Source: Cephaloticoccus sp. (lineage in GTDB: Bacteria; Verrucomicrobiota; Verrucomicrobiia; Opitutales; Opitutaceae). From it: 64,000 nt of DNA. Below, piece by piece: positions 38,844-47,528 of the stretch (its first letter is position 1; each line of letters starts with the position of its first letter). Position numbers and translations under genes: made by a program. Below the pieces are notes generated by a model. The model saw only the letters and a program-made list of their open reading frames with translations. It was not told where the DNA came from and made no database searches. The stretch spans positions 102,598 through 166,597 of the forward strand of contig JAURHD010000006.1 of assembly GCA_030833445.1 (NCBI GenBank), given 5' to 3'.

Positions 38844-40640
38844 ATGAGAATCCGCCCCATAGTCTTTGTCTCTATCTTAACCACTGGTCTCTTTGTCACG
38901 CGTGCTTGGAGTCAGGAAAGCACGGCCGATGTTTCCCCCTTGGTCCCGGCCACAGATGCCGCAGCCGTCCCGGCATCCGATGATTCTGATATCATCATTC
39001 ATGGGGCCGAGCCTACTGAGAATGTGGCCAAGAAGGGCAAGAGTAACAACGGAGCCGACACCCTGTCCGTTGATTTTCCGGATGAGGATGTGCGAAACAT
39101 TCTGCGCAACGTCGCCGACCTCTTCGAGCTCAACCTGGTGGTGCCAGATGTCTTGCAAGGCCGCACGTCGATCAAGTTGCGCGACGTAACCTGGCGCCAA
39201 ATTTTCGACGTGGTGCTCAATCCGGTTGGCTTCACCTACATTGAAGATGGCAACATCATCAAGATCGTCAGCCGCGACAGCCTCCTGCAGAAACCCGTGG
39301 CCACCGAGGTGTTTATTCTCAACTACGCGCGTGCCGGCGACATCATGCCGACGCTCAATCCGTTGATCGACACCGCCGCTGGCGGCAACATCGTGATTGA
39401 TGCCCGCAGCAATGCCCTCGTGATCACCGAGCGTCCCTCCAAGATGAATCGGATCCGCCCGATCATCCAGACCCTCGATAAGGCCACCGACCAAGTGATG
39501 ATCGAATCGAAGTTCGTCGAGGTGACCGACACCGACATCAAGAATATCGGCATCAACTGGTCCTCCCTCGCCGGCATGCAGATGGGCGTAGGGAATATTA
39601 ACCAGACTTGGACACGTAGCCGTGGTCAGGACAGAAATGATGGCAACGATAGGAATTCGGGTAATACTAATACTGCTACTACCCAAACAGGATTTTCCAC
39701 CAATACCACCAATGGGGTCACGACTCCATCGACAGTAACATTTCCAAATGGGCAGGTCACCCTGACTAATCCCTCTGATGGTATTGCCACCACAACAGGA
39801 TCTCCGACCATCCAGAGCACTGATGCAAATGGCAATCCTGTCACAATTACTCTGCCGATAAGCACGACAAATTCTAACAATGTTGCTTCTGAAACTATCA
39901 ACAACCTTATCGGATTGGCCAACACCGGCGGCACCAGCCGGGTAGCTTCTGCGGTTTTCTCGGCATCGGACTTCAATATTATTATCAGTGCGCTAAAGCA
40001 GCAGAACGACACCAAGCTGGTTTCGAATCCGACGGTCGTGACGCTGAACAATACCGAGGCGATCATCAATATCGGTAAGGAATACCCGATCCCGAATTAT
40101 ACCTATAACCAAGAGCGGGGCACTTACGAGGTCAGTGGTTTCAACTACCGTCCGATCGGCATTATCCTGAAAGTCACCCCACAGGTAAATGCGCGCGGCT
40201 TCATCAAGCTTACGCTGGAACCGGAGGTGAGCAGTTCGAATGAGTCCACCTCGTTCGGCGCGACGGCCATTCCGATCATCACCACCCGTAAAACAAAAAC
40301 ACAGGTATCCCTGAAGGACGGGTTTACCATGGGTATCGGTGGTTTGATTGAAAATAGTCTTTCCACGGGCCAGACCCGGGTGCCGGTGCTGGGATCGATT
40401 CCTTTGTTGGGTCGGTTGTTCCGCTCCGACAGTAAGAACAACCAAACGCGCAATTTGATCATCTTCATCACGGCCAAGACGGTCAGTGCCGAAGGTGCCA
40501 CAATCGAAGAGGTCTTTGATACCCGTCGGGTGCGTCAGCTCAACATGCGTGAGTCTGATCTGCCTGGTTACCGCGATGGCAGCAATGCCTTCATCACGGA
40601 CGAAGAAGCCGAGGCCATGGCGAAGCAAAAGAAGAAATAA
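38844..40640 (+). CDS. pilQ: Secretin (PilQ/GspD family)
   Basis: 598 residues with a signal peptide (first ~23). A short N-terminal region precedes the STN/N0-like and N1 domains (LSVDFPDEDVRNILRNVADLFELN, VVPDVLQGRTSIKLRDV), then VEVTDTDIKNIGINW starts the secretin core. C-terminal signatures are RKTKTQVSLKDGFTMGIGGLI, TRVPVLGSIPLLGRLFR and TRNLIIFITA. Between about residues 253 and 352 a Thr/Asn/Gly-rich insertion interrupts the core; it is encoded by visibly more AT-rich DNA (about 39620-39900). It forms the outer-membrane ring for the pilus or secretion system. Confidence 0.9.
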   Translation: MRIRPIVFVSILTTGLFVTRAWSQESTADVSPLVPATDAAAVPASDDSDIIIHGAEPTENVAKKGKSNNGADTLSVDFPDEDVRNILRNVADLFELNLVVPDVLQGRTSIKLRDVTWRQIFDVVLNPVGFTYIEDGNIIKIVSRDSLLQKPVATEVFILNYARAGDIMPTLNPLIDTAAGGNIVIDARSNALVITERPSKMNRIRPIIQTLDKATDQVMIESKFVEVTDTDIKNIGINWSSLAGMQMGVGNINQTWTRSRGQDRNDGNDRNSGNTNTATTQTGFSTNTTNGVTTPSTVTFPNGQVTLTNPSDGIATTTGSPTIQSTDANGNPVTITLPISTTNSNNVASETINNLIGLANTGGTSRVASAVFSASDFNIIISALKQQNDTKLVSNPTVVTLNNTEAIINIGKEYPIPNYTYNQERGTYEVSGFNYRPIGIILKVTPQVNARGFIKLTLEPEVSSSNESTSFGATAIPIITTRKTKTQVSLKDGFTMGIGGLIENSLSTGQTRVPVLGSIPLLGRLFRSDSKNNQTRNLIIFITAKTVSAEGATIEEVFDTRRVRQLNMRESDLPGYRDGSNAFITDEEAEAMAKQKKK

Positions 40641-40666
40641 GTTTTCTTAAGAGCCACGTTATTTCG

Positions 40667-40693
40667 AGCCGCACCCATTGGGTGCGGCTTTTT
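40667..40693 (+). terminator. Intrinsic terminator after pilQ
   Basis: AGCCGCACCC (40667-40676) pairs with GGGTGCGGCT (40680-40689) around an ATT loop, followed by TTTT. It closes the pilM-Q operon against the convergent protease gene. Confidence 0.93.
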
Positions 40694-40696
40694 AGT

Positions 40697-41305
40697 TTAC
40701 CACCAGCCGGTGAGAAATCCCTGTGCTGCCTTGATGACAATTACACCCAGATTCTTGGTGGCGTGTCCCGCGATGCACGGCAGAAGGGAATGGTTGGGAT
40801 TCCAAGAGGCAAATCGGCTGATATAAAACCAAAGGGAAAAAGCGAAGGCCGCGGTGGTGCTAAAGCATCCCTTGAGGGTAATCGTTAACGTAAAACTTTC
40901 CTCCCACTCCCAGAGAAACGGATGGAGCAGGGCAAAGATCGCGGATGCAACAATGATGCCCATCAAGCGCATGCCTTTGCCCCGTCCGTTGATGACGATA
41001 TAGCCGCGAAAAATCAGCTCTTCAATAATCGCGGCGCCGAGCGAATTCAGGGCAAACAACAGGGTCATGTTGGACTGCTCGCTTACGATGCCCAGTTGGT
41101 ATTCTCCCAGAGTTTCTGCGGCCAATAGACCGATGCTGCCGAGGCAGGCAATGATGATTGCCTTGCGCGAAGCTATGGTTGCTCCCGGCAGAGCCTGAGG
41201 CAGAGGCTTCCCGGCTTGTGCGGCACGCAGATCGTGCCACCAAAGCCAACCAATATAGCCTGCAGCTCCAATCATACCGAGCAGTAGCAAAGGATTTTGT
41301 GACAT
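40697..41305 (-). CDS. CPBP-family intramembrane metalloprotease
   Basis: 202 residues with about six predicted spans. Catalytic residues of the CPBP (Abi/Rce1) family are present: Glu95-Glu96 and Arg100 in IIEELIFRG, His128 in IFALLHP, and His181/Asn185 in AGHATKN. Family members cleave or mature membrane-associated peptides such as bacteriocin precursors or act in prenyl-protein processing; no precursor is adjacent. It is convergent with pilQ and divergent from the polyprenyl synthase, with only 57 bases between the two starts. Confidence 0.88.
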   Translation of the reverse strand: MSQNPLLLLGMIGAAGYIGWLWWHDLRAAQAGKPLPQALPGATIASRKAIIIACLGSIGLLAAETLGEYQLGIVSEQSNMTLLFALNSLGAAIIEELIFRGYIVINGRGKGMRLMGIIVASAIFALLHPFLWEWEESFTLTITLKGCFSTTAAFAFSLWFYISRFASWNPNHSLLPCIAGHATKNLGVIVIKAAQGFLTGWW

Positions 41306-41362
41306 GGGTTTATTGAGTATTGATTAGCAATTTGGCGGCGGGCGACTAGAGTCCCGCAACTC

Positions 41363-42391
41363 ATGAATCGTGTCCGTTCAGACGCTACTGCTGCACCTCC
41401 GCAAACGTTTGGGGCGGTTTTTGCCGGCCTCAAGCCACATATGGCGGCGCTTGATCGGTTTTTGCGTGAACAGGTGCAGGCGTTTGAACCGGAGATACGC
41501 GAGATGGCAGACTACTGCATCGACACTTCCGGTAAGCGCATCCGACCTGCGTTGGTCTTTTTGAGCGGATGGAAAGCAGATGGCCAGCCGACCGCTGAAT
41601 TGGTCAAGGCTGCCGCGGTGGTGGAGCTCGTGCACCTCGCGACTCTGGTGCACGACGACATCATGGATGATGCGGATTTGCGTCGCAATCGGGATACGGC
41701 CGCCCGGAAATTTGGCTCCACTGCGGCTGTGTTACTTGGGGATGCTCTGTTTTCGCACGCCCTGCACTTGGCGGCCCAATTTCCCACCAACGAGGTGTGT
41801 CACATGGTTTCGGAATCCACCCGCAAAGTGTGTGCCGGTGAGATCGTCCAGACGATGCGCCGAGGTTCGATGCATATATCGCGGGAGGACTATTGGCGCA
41901 TCATTGATTTAAAGACGGCCGAGCTCTTCCGGGTTTCCTGTTTCCTCGGGGCTCGCTTGTCGGGGGTGACTCCTGCCTATGTCGATGACGTGGCCCGGTT
42001 TGGGCGGCATCTGGGTATTGCTTATCAAATTTACGACGATTTGGCTGATTTTTATGGGGACGAAAAGCGGATTGGAAAGACCTTGGGCACCGATTTTGCG
42101 AGCGGTAAGGTGACCCTGCCATTGCAGGTATTATTGGAAAAATTACCGGAGAGTGAGCGTGCGGCTTTGATTGAGGAAATTTGTGGCCGGCAACCGACTC
42201 AAATGGCCAAAAGAATGCAGCAAATGGCTCAATATGAAGTTTTTGGAACAGTGGCCGAGTCGGTGCAACAAGAGATAGAAACCGCAGAAGCAGCTTTGGC
42301 AAATTGGCCGGAGCAGCCGCCGAGCGCGTTGTTGGGGCAACTTTGCGAGGTGTTACGTGCCCAAATGGCCGTTTTAAACGGCCCGCTATGA
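41363..42391 (+). CDS. Polyprenyl diphosphate synthase (IspB/octaprenyl type)
   Basis: 342 residues. The first aspartate-rich motif is DDIMD (98-102) in HLATLVHDDIMDDADLRR, with KRIRPALVF ahead of it, and the second is the YDDLADF segment. These bind allylic and isopentenyl diphosphate substrates with Mg2+. The spacing and the C-terminal region fit long-chain (C35-C50) trans synthases that make quinone side chains. The product length cannot be given from sequence alone. The gene is preceded by a GC-rich leader without a Shine-Dalgarno sequence and followed after 58 bases by the sigma factor. Confidence 0.9.
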   Translation: MNRVRSDATAAPPQTFGAVFAGLKPHMAALDRFLREQVQAFEPEIREMADYCIDTSGKRIRPALVFLSGWKADGQPTAELVKAAAVVELVHLATLVHDDIMDDADLRRNRDTAARKFGSTAAVLLGDALFSHALHLAAQFPTNEVCHMVSESTRKVCAGEIVQTMRRGSMHISREDYWRIIDLKTAELFRVSCFLGARLSGVTPAYVDDVARFGRHLGIAYQIYDDLADFYGDEKRIGKTLGTDFASGKVTLPLQVLLEKLPESERAALIEEICGRQPTQMAKRMQQMAQYEVFGTVAESVQQEIETAEAALANWPEQPPSALLGQLCEVLRAQMAVLNGPL

Positions 42392-42449
42392 ATTATAGGG
42401 TGAAATTCCGTTTGCGCCATCAATCGCCTGGTTATTCACTGTCACCGCT

Positions 42450-43085
42450 ATGGACGCACTGAAAGCCATTGGGAAGACGTTGGTGGCGTCTCCAGATCGG
42501 CAGCAAGAAGCTGACTCGGACTGGGATATCGTCCAGCGTGTCCAAGCAGGTGACGTCACCGGCTTTGACGAGCTTACCCTGCGCTATCGCGGCCGGGTCT
42601 ACGGGATGATCTACAATATGACCTCCAACCGGGAGGACGCGGCCGATCTCACTCAGGACGCGTTCATCAAGGCATTTCAGTCCATTAATCGTTTTCAGGG
42701 ACAGTCCTCATTTTTTACGTGGCTTTACCGGATTGCGGTTAATTCTACGCTGACCCATCTGCGAAAAAACAAGCTTCGCACCTTCTTTAGCTTGGAAAAA
42801 GTAGATGAAAACGATCGGCACTCAGCGGAAGTCATTGAGGCACTGACAGATAACAGTGGTGTCGAGCGGGACACATTTGTTAAGGAACTTCAGGAAAGAT
42901 TGAACGAGGCGATGCAAAAATTGTCTATCAAGCATAGAACCGTGGTAACTTTATTCGAAATCGATGGCCTTGGCCATCAAGAGATTGCCGAGATTATGAA
43001 TTGCTCGGTGGGCACAGTGCGCTCCCGCCTGCATTATGCCAAACAACAGCTCCAGTCCGAGCTGCAGCCCTATATTCGCAAATGA
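42450..43085 (+). CDS. ECF-type RNA polymerase sigma factor
   Basis: 211 residues with sigma-70 regions 2 and 4. Region 2 is FDELTLRYRGRVYGMIYNMTSNREDAADLTQDAFIKAF (core and -10 binding, shown here only as landmarks), and region 4 is MQKLSIKHRTVVTLFEIDGLGHQEIAEIMNCSVGTVRSRL with the helix-turn-helix for -35 recognition. Regions 1 and 3 are absent. It is translationally coupled to the next gene (ATGA). The stimulus is unknown; the partner's membrane span suggests an envelope signal. Confidence 0.92.
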   Translation: MDALKAIGKTLVASPDRQQEADSDWDIVQRVQAGDVTGFDELTLRYRGRVYGMIYNMTSNREDAADLTQDAFIKAFQSINRFQGQSSFFTWLYRIAVNSTLTHLRKNKLRTFFSLEKVDENDRHSAEVIEALTDNSGVERDTFVKELQERLNEAMQKLSIKHRTVVTLFEIDGLGHQEIAEIMNCSVGTVRSRLHYAKQQLQSELQPYIRK

Positions 43086-43939
43086 CCCCAGAACGTAATT
43101 CACCCCAAGTGTCCCTTGAACAGCTGCTTCGGCTTAAACGTGCGGAACGTCCTGCTCCGGAATTTTGGCACCAATTCGAACGCGAGCTCCGCGTCAAGCA
43201 ATTGGCCGCGATTGTTGAGCCCCGTCCGTGGTGGGCCCCATTCATTCGCATCAGCACCAAGGTGGCCCGTTATCAGTTACCCGTCGGAGCGACCGCGATC
43301 CTCGCACTCACTTTTCTAACCGTTCAGGAATATCAGCAGCCCAATACCTTGGACTCGCAATATTCGCCGAATTCAATTGTCACCAAAATAGATACGATGC
43401 CTGGTCCGGCTGTCGCGGTCACTTTGCCTGATACGCAAATTGATCAGGTGGTGAATTCACTGCCGGCAAATGCCAGTGCAGGGCCGGTTCAGGCGAATCA
43501 CAAAACGACCAATGCTGCGACCGGCATCCAAGCCAGAGTGCAGGATGTTTCTGAAATGGTGCCGATGCTGAGCGGAGGTTCCCAATCTGAAGAAACCTAT
43601 TCACCGGCTGCCCGCGTAATCGCCGCCAATTTGGCTGCGGTAAAAGCCAACACTCCGGAATTGGCTCAGATGGTTGAACGCGTTTCAGGCATGAACACTT
43701 TGATCACCCCGCGCGCCAAATCGCAAATGGTGGATCCCTTGGCCCGGGTTAAAACAAGCACGGACAATCGTCGCTCGAGCCGACTCCTCGCCAGTGCACT
43801 GCCTGCGGTCAATTACTCAGCCGAGGAAAGCAGCCGCGGTCTAAACAACCGGGTCGACCGGTCACTGACGGAAGAACGACTCTATGACAGCATCAGTCGC
43901 TTTGGCGTGAAGGCTGACCGCGTGGCGATCAAGTTCTGA
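43082..43939 (+). CDS. Membrane protein coupled to the ECF sigma factor, possible anti-sigma factor
   Basis: 285 residues from the ATG at 43082. It has a basic cytoplasmic N-terminus (1-60), one membrane span (about 66-82, LPVGATAILALTFLTV) and a long Ala/Ser/Thr-rich region outside. No zinc-binding HXXXCXXC anti-sigma motif is present, and I do not recognise a family. The 4-base overlap with the sigma gene and the topology make an anti-sigma role plausible. A strong terminator follows. Confidence 0.6.
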   Translation: MTPERNSPQVSLEQLLRLKRAERPAPEFWHQFERELRVKQLAAIVEPRPWWAPFIRISTKVARYQLPVGATAILALTFLTVQEYQQPNTLDSQYSPNSIVTKIDTMPGPAVAVTLPDTQIDQVVNSLPANASAGPVQANHKTTNAATGIQARVQDVSEMVPMLSGGSQSEETYSPAARVIAANLAAVKANTPELAQMVERVSGMNTLITPRAKSQMVDPLARVKTSTDNRRSSRLLASALPAVNYSAEESSRGLNNRVDRSLTEERLYDSISRFGVKADRVAIKF

Positions 43940-43958
43940 TCTACGCTTTTCTGTTTTT

Positions 43959-43999
43959 GCAAAACGCCTCGCCTAACCCGCGAGGCGTTTTGCTTTTAG
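43959..43999 (+). terminator. Intrinsic terminator after the sigma operon
   Basis: GCAAAACGCCTCG (43959-43971) pairs with CGAGGCGTTTTGC (43981-43993), 13 bp without mismatch, with a nine-base loop, followed by TTTTA. It separates the sigma operon from fumC. Confidence 0.9.
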
Positions 44000-44023
44000 G
44001 CTCTCAATCTACATCCTTTAACT

Positions 44024-45424
44024 ATGCGCACTGAAAAAGATTCCATGGGTGAGATGGCGGTGCCGGACGAGGCCTTGTGGGGTGCCTCCACTCAACGGGC
44101 CGTGCTCAATTTCCCCGTTAGCGGTCGGCCTATGCCGGTGCAATTCATCCGTAGTTTGGGCTTGGTAAAGGCCGTGTCCGCACAGGTGAATTCCGACCTT
44201 GGGCGATTGGCCCCGGAAAAGAGTCGATTGATTCAACTTGCGGCCCGTGAAATCAGCCAAGGTGATCACGTGTCGCAGTTTCCGGTCGATGTGTTTCAAA
44301 CCGGCTCGGGCACCTCAACCAACATGAATGCGAACGAGGTGATCGCACGACTTGCAGGTCAATTATCTGGGAGTGGATTGGTAGTGCATCCTAATGACGA
44401 CGTGAATTGCGGTCAGTCATCCAACGATATTATCCCCACCGTCCTTCATGTCAGTGTGGCGCTGGCGTTGCGGGACGATCTGCTCGCGGCCCTTGTTCAA
44501 CTACGGCAGGAACTCGATCGGAAGGCGGATGAATTTTCCGAGATCGTTAAAATTGGTCGCACCCACTTGATGGACGCCACGCCTCTGACACTGGGACAGG
44601 AATTTTCCGGCTACGCGCGCCAAGTTCAGAAGGCGGAGGAACGCGTGCGGCACGCGATCAGTGCGTTGGGCGAACTGGCAATCGGAGGCACAGCCGTTGG
44701 CACTGGCATCAATGGACATCCTGAATTTGCCCGTCGGGTGTGCGCCATATTGAGTGAGGAAACCGGGATTTCGTTCCATGAGGCAGCCAATCATTTTGAA
44801 GCGCAGGGGGCGCGTGACGATTGCACCGAGGTGGCGGGTATACTGGCGACAGTGGCTGGTAGTTTGACCAAAATTGCCAACGATATCCGGTTGCTTGGCT
44901 CCGGGCCACGGGCGGGGTTGGCCGAGTTGAAACTACCCGCCACCCAACCCGGTTCCTCGATCATGCCAGGTAAAGTGAACCCGGTCATGAGTGAAATGCT
45001 GGTGCAAGTGGGACTATACGTGCAAGGGCTTACCCAGACCGTGGTCATGTGCGGACGCGACGGACATTTTGAACTCAATGTCACTCTGCCCTTGATGGCG
45101 CACTGCCTCCACGAGGCAATGCATTGCCTGGCCAACGGGGCGAAGATTTTTTCAGAAAAGTGTGTGACGGGTTTAACCGCCGATGCAGATCGCTGCCGCG
45201 AATTGATGGAGCGTTCTCTTATGCTCGTGACCGCTTTGAATCCCCATATTGGGTATGATGCGGCGGCAAAAGTGGCGAAGGAAGCCTTGGCCAGTGGACG
45301 GACGCTGCGCGAAGTGGTGCTGGAGCAAGGGCTCATGTCGGCCGATGCCCTGGACCGGGCTTTGGATCCGCTGGCGATGACAATGACAACGAATAAGGAT
45401 TCGGATAAAACCGGGCCGAAGTGA
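44024..45424 (+). CDS. fumC: Class II fumarate hydratase
   Basis: 466 residues, oxygen-stable fumarase of the aspartase/fumarase superfamily. The signature GSSIMPGKVNPVMSEM is complete, and the N-terminal block VFQTGSGTSTNMNANEV and the middle HPNDDVNCGQSSND block are typical. It interconverts fumarate and malate in the TCA cycle. Its last bases overlap the start of yjbQ (TGATG). It is convergent with a class I fumarase gene 428 bases away. The leader before the ATG is pyrimidine-rich and has no Shine-Dalgarno sequence. Confidence 0.98.
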   Translation: MRTEKDSMGEMAVPDEALWGASTQRAVLNFPVSGRPMPVQFIRSLGLVKAVSAQVNSDLGRLAPEKSRLIQLAAREISQGDHVSQFPVDVFQTGSGTSTNMNANEVIARLAGQLSGSGLVVHPNDDVNCGQSSNDIIPTVLHVSVALALRDDLLAALVQLRQELDRKADEFSEIVKIGRTHLMDATPLTLGQEFSGYARQVQKAEERVRHAISALGELAIGGTAVGTGINGHPEFARRVCAILSEETGISFHEAANHFEAQGARDDCTEVAGILATVAGSLTKIANDIRLLGSGPRAGLAELKLPATQPGSSIMPGKVNPVMSEMLVQVGLYVQGLTQTVVMCGRDGHFELNVTLPLMAHCLHEAMHCLANGAKIFSEKCVTGLTADADRCRELMERSLMLVTALNPHIGYDAAAKVAKEALASGRTLREVVLEQGLMSADALDRALDPLAMTMTTNKDSDKTGPK

Positions 45425-45843
45425 TGGCAATTGTTCAACAAACCTTGCAGATTAAATCACCCGGCCAAGGTATGCATGAGGTTACCAATAGGCTACAGGT
45501 GGTATTAAAGGAGAGTGGCTTGGGTTCTGGTGTGCTCACAGTCTTCTGCCGACATACCAGTTGCAGTCTGGTCATCATGGAGAATGCAGATCCCTCGGCC
45601 CGGCGGGATCTCGCGGCGTGGCTGGAAAGGTTGGTGCCGGCCAATGATCCACATTTCACGCATACTTTTGAAGGTCCCGACGATATGCCGAGTCACATCA
45701 AGATGGCTTTGACGCGCACCAGTGAATCGATCCCGTTTGCCGAAGGCAAATTACTACTCGGCGCCTGGCAGGGGGTATATCTCTGGGAGCATCGTCACGC
45801 CGCCCATTCTTGTCAGCTAATTGTCACCGTGGTGGGTGAGTGA
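45424..45843 (+). CDS. yjbQ: YjbQ family (UPF0047) protein
   Basis: 139 residues from the ATG at 45424. The conserved VFCRHTSCSLVIMENADPSARRDL, HTFEGPDDMPSHIKMAL and LGAWQGVYLWEHR blocks define the family. Some members have weak thiamin phosphate synthase activity; the physiological function is not settled. It is translationally coupled to fumC and lies nine bases from the end of the convergent fumarase gene. A GTG at 45421 is an alternative start. Confidence 0.92.
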   Translation: MAIVQQTLQIKSPGQGMHEVTNRLQVVLKESGLGSGVLTVFCRHTSCSLVIMENADPSARRDLAAWLERLVPANDPHFTHTFEGPDDMPSHIKMALTRTSESIPFAEGKLLLGAWQGVYLWEHRHAAHSCQLIVTVVGE

Positions 45844-45851
45844 GAGGGGGC

Positions 45852-47498
45852 TTAATTTTTTGCGCTGGGCAGGCAGGCGCCGCAGCCATTGGCAAAGAAA
45901 TCATTGCCCTTGTCGTCCACGAGGATGAAGGCCGGAAAGTCCTCCACCTCAATGCGCCAGATGGATTCCATGCCGAGTTCGGGATATTCAAGCTGTTCAA
46001 CCTTCTTGATGTTTTCCTTGGCGAGGATCGCGGCCGGTCCGCCGATGCTGCCCAGATAAAAGCCGCCATGTTTCTTGCAGGCTTGGGTTACTTGCGCGCT
46101 GCGATTGCCCTTGGCCAGCATGATCATTGAGCCGCCCTGTGACTGGAAAAGATCCACGTAGCTGTCCATTCGCCCTGCCGTGGTCGGACCGAAACTGCCC
46201 GAGGCATAGCCCTGCGGGGTCTTGGCTGGTCCGGCATAATATACGGGGTGATCCTTGATGTATTGGGGCAGACCCTGACCGGCATCGATACGCTCCTTTA
46301 GTTTCGCGTGCGCGATATCCCGTGCGACGATCATGGGGCCATTCAACAATACCTGAGTCGTGACCGGATGTTTGCTAAGTTCCGCCAGAATGGCGGTCAT
46401 TGGCTGGTTGAGATCAATCCGCACCACGTGGTCGGTTTTGAGAGTGCGTTCGGTGGCGGGAACGAAACGACCGGGATTGGTCTCCAGTTTTTCGAGGAAG
46501 ATGCCGTCCTTGTTAATCTTGGCCTTGATGTTGCGATCGGCACTGCAGGAAACACCGAGACCCACCGGACAGGAGGCGCCGTGGCGGGGGAGGCGGACAA
46601 TGCGCACATCGAGGGCGAAATACTTGCCGCCAAATTGCGCCCCGATCCCGGTTGCTTGGGCCAGTTTCAACACCTTTTCTTCCAGCTCGATATCCCGGAA
46701 GGCCCGGCCGTGTTCATTGCCGGTCGTGGGAAGTGAATCCAGATATTTGGTCGAAGCGAGTTTGACCGTCTTTAGACAGGTTTCCGCACTCGTGCCGCCG
46801 ATGACAAAGGTAAGGTGGTAGGGTGGACAGGCCGCGGTGCCAAGATGCCCCATCTTGTCGATGATGAATTTTTCCAAGCTTTTTGGATTCAACACCGCCT
46901 TCGTTTCTTGAAATAGAAAAGTCTTGTTGGCCGAACCGCCGCCCTTGGCGACAAAGAGAAATTTATACTCCGCGCCCTCCGTGGCGTAGAGATCAATTTG
47001 GGCCGGCAGATTGGTGCCGGTATTGGTCTCCTTGAACATATCGAGCGGGGCCGTCTGCGAATAACGCAGGTTCTCCTTGGTATAGCATTCGTAGATGCCT
47101 CGACTGAGCCATTCGGCATCGTTGGCGCCGGTCCACACTTGCTGGCCTTTTTTCCCCATCACAATCGCCGTGCCGGTATCCTGACAGAAAGGGAGGATGC
47201 CCTGCGCGGCGATTTCAGCGTTCTTCAACAGAGTCAGCGCGACATAACGGTCATTTTTGCTGGCCTCGGGATCATCGAGAATGGCCGCCACTTGTTGCAG
47301 ATGTTTTGTTCGCAACATGAACGAGCAGTCATGAAACGCGTGCTGGGCCAGATAAGCCAATGCTTCGGGGGCGACCTTGAGGATTTCACGTCCTGCAAAT
47401 TCGGCCGTGCTGACACCTTCGGCTGAAAGCTTCCGGTATTCGGTTTCATCCGGACCAAGCGGAAAGGTATCCTGATACTGAAATGACGGTGCGGGCAT
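45852..47498 (-). CDS. Class I (iron-sulfur) fumarate hydratase
   Basis: 548 residues, the two-domain FumA/FumB form. Cysteines for the 4Fe-4S cluster are likely those in [19 protein letters not shown] and GASCPVGLG. The second domain has [21 protein letters not shown] and the end NGCGACLPS. It catalyses the same reaction as FumC but is inactivated by oxygen and superoxide. It lies opposite fumC, with yjbQ between. The two starts are over 3 kb apart, so they have separate promoters, consistent with different oxygen or iron conditions. Confidence 0.96.
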   Translation of the reverse strand: MPAPSFQYQDTFPLGPDETEYRKLSAEGVSTAEFAGREILKVAPEALAYLAQHAFHDCSFMLRTKHLQQVAAILDDPEASKNDRYVALTLLKNAEIAAQGILPFCQDTGTAIVMGKKGQQVWTGANDAEWLSRGIYECYTKENLRYSQTAPLDMFKETNTGTNLPAQIDLYATEGAEYKFLFVAKGGGSANKTFLFQETKAVLNPKSLEKFIIDKMGHLGTAACPPYHLTFVIGGTSAETCLKTVKLASTKYLDSLPTTGNEHGRAFRDIELEEKVLKLAQATGIGAQFGGKYFALDVRIVRLPRHGASCPVGLGVSCSADRNIKAKINKDGIFLEKLETNPGRFVPATERTLKTDHVVRIDLNQPMTAILAELSKHPVTTQVLLNGPMIVARDIAHAKLKERIDAGQGLPQYIKDHPVYYAGPAKTPQGYASGSFGPTTAGRMDSYVDLFQSQGGSMIMLAKGNRSAQVTQACKKHGGFYLGSIGGPAAILAKENIKKVEQLEYPELGMESIWRIEVEDFPAFILVDDKGNDFFANGCGACLPSAKN

Positions 47499-47528
47499 TA
47501 CGGTAGTTTGGTCAGTTTGCCGGGAACA

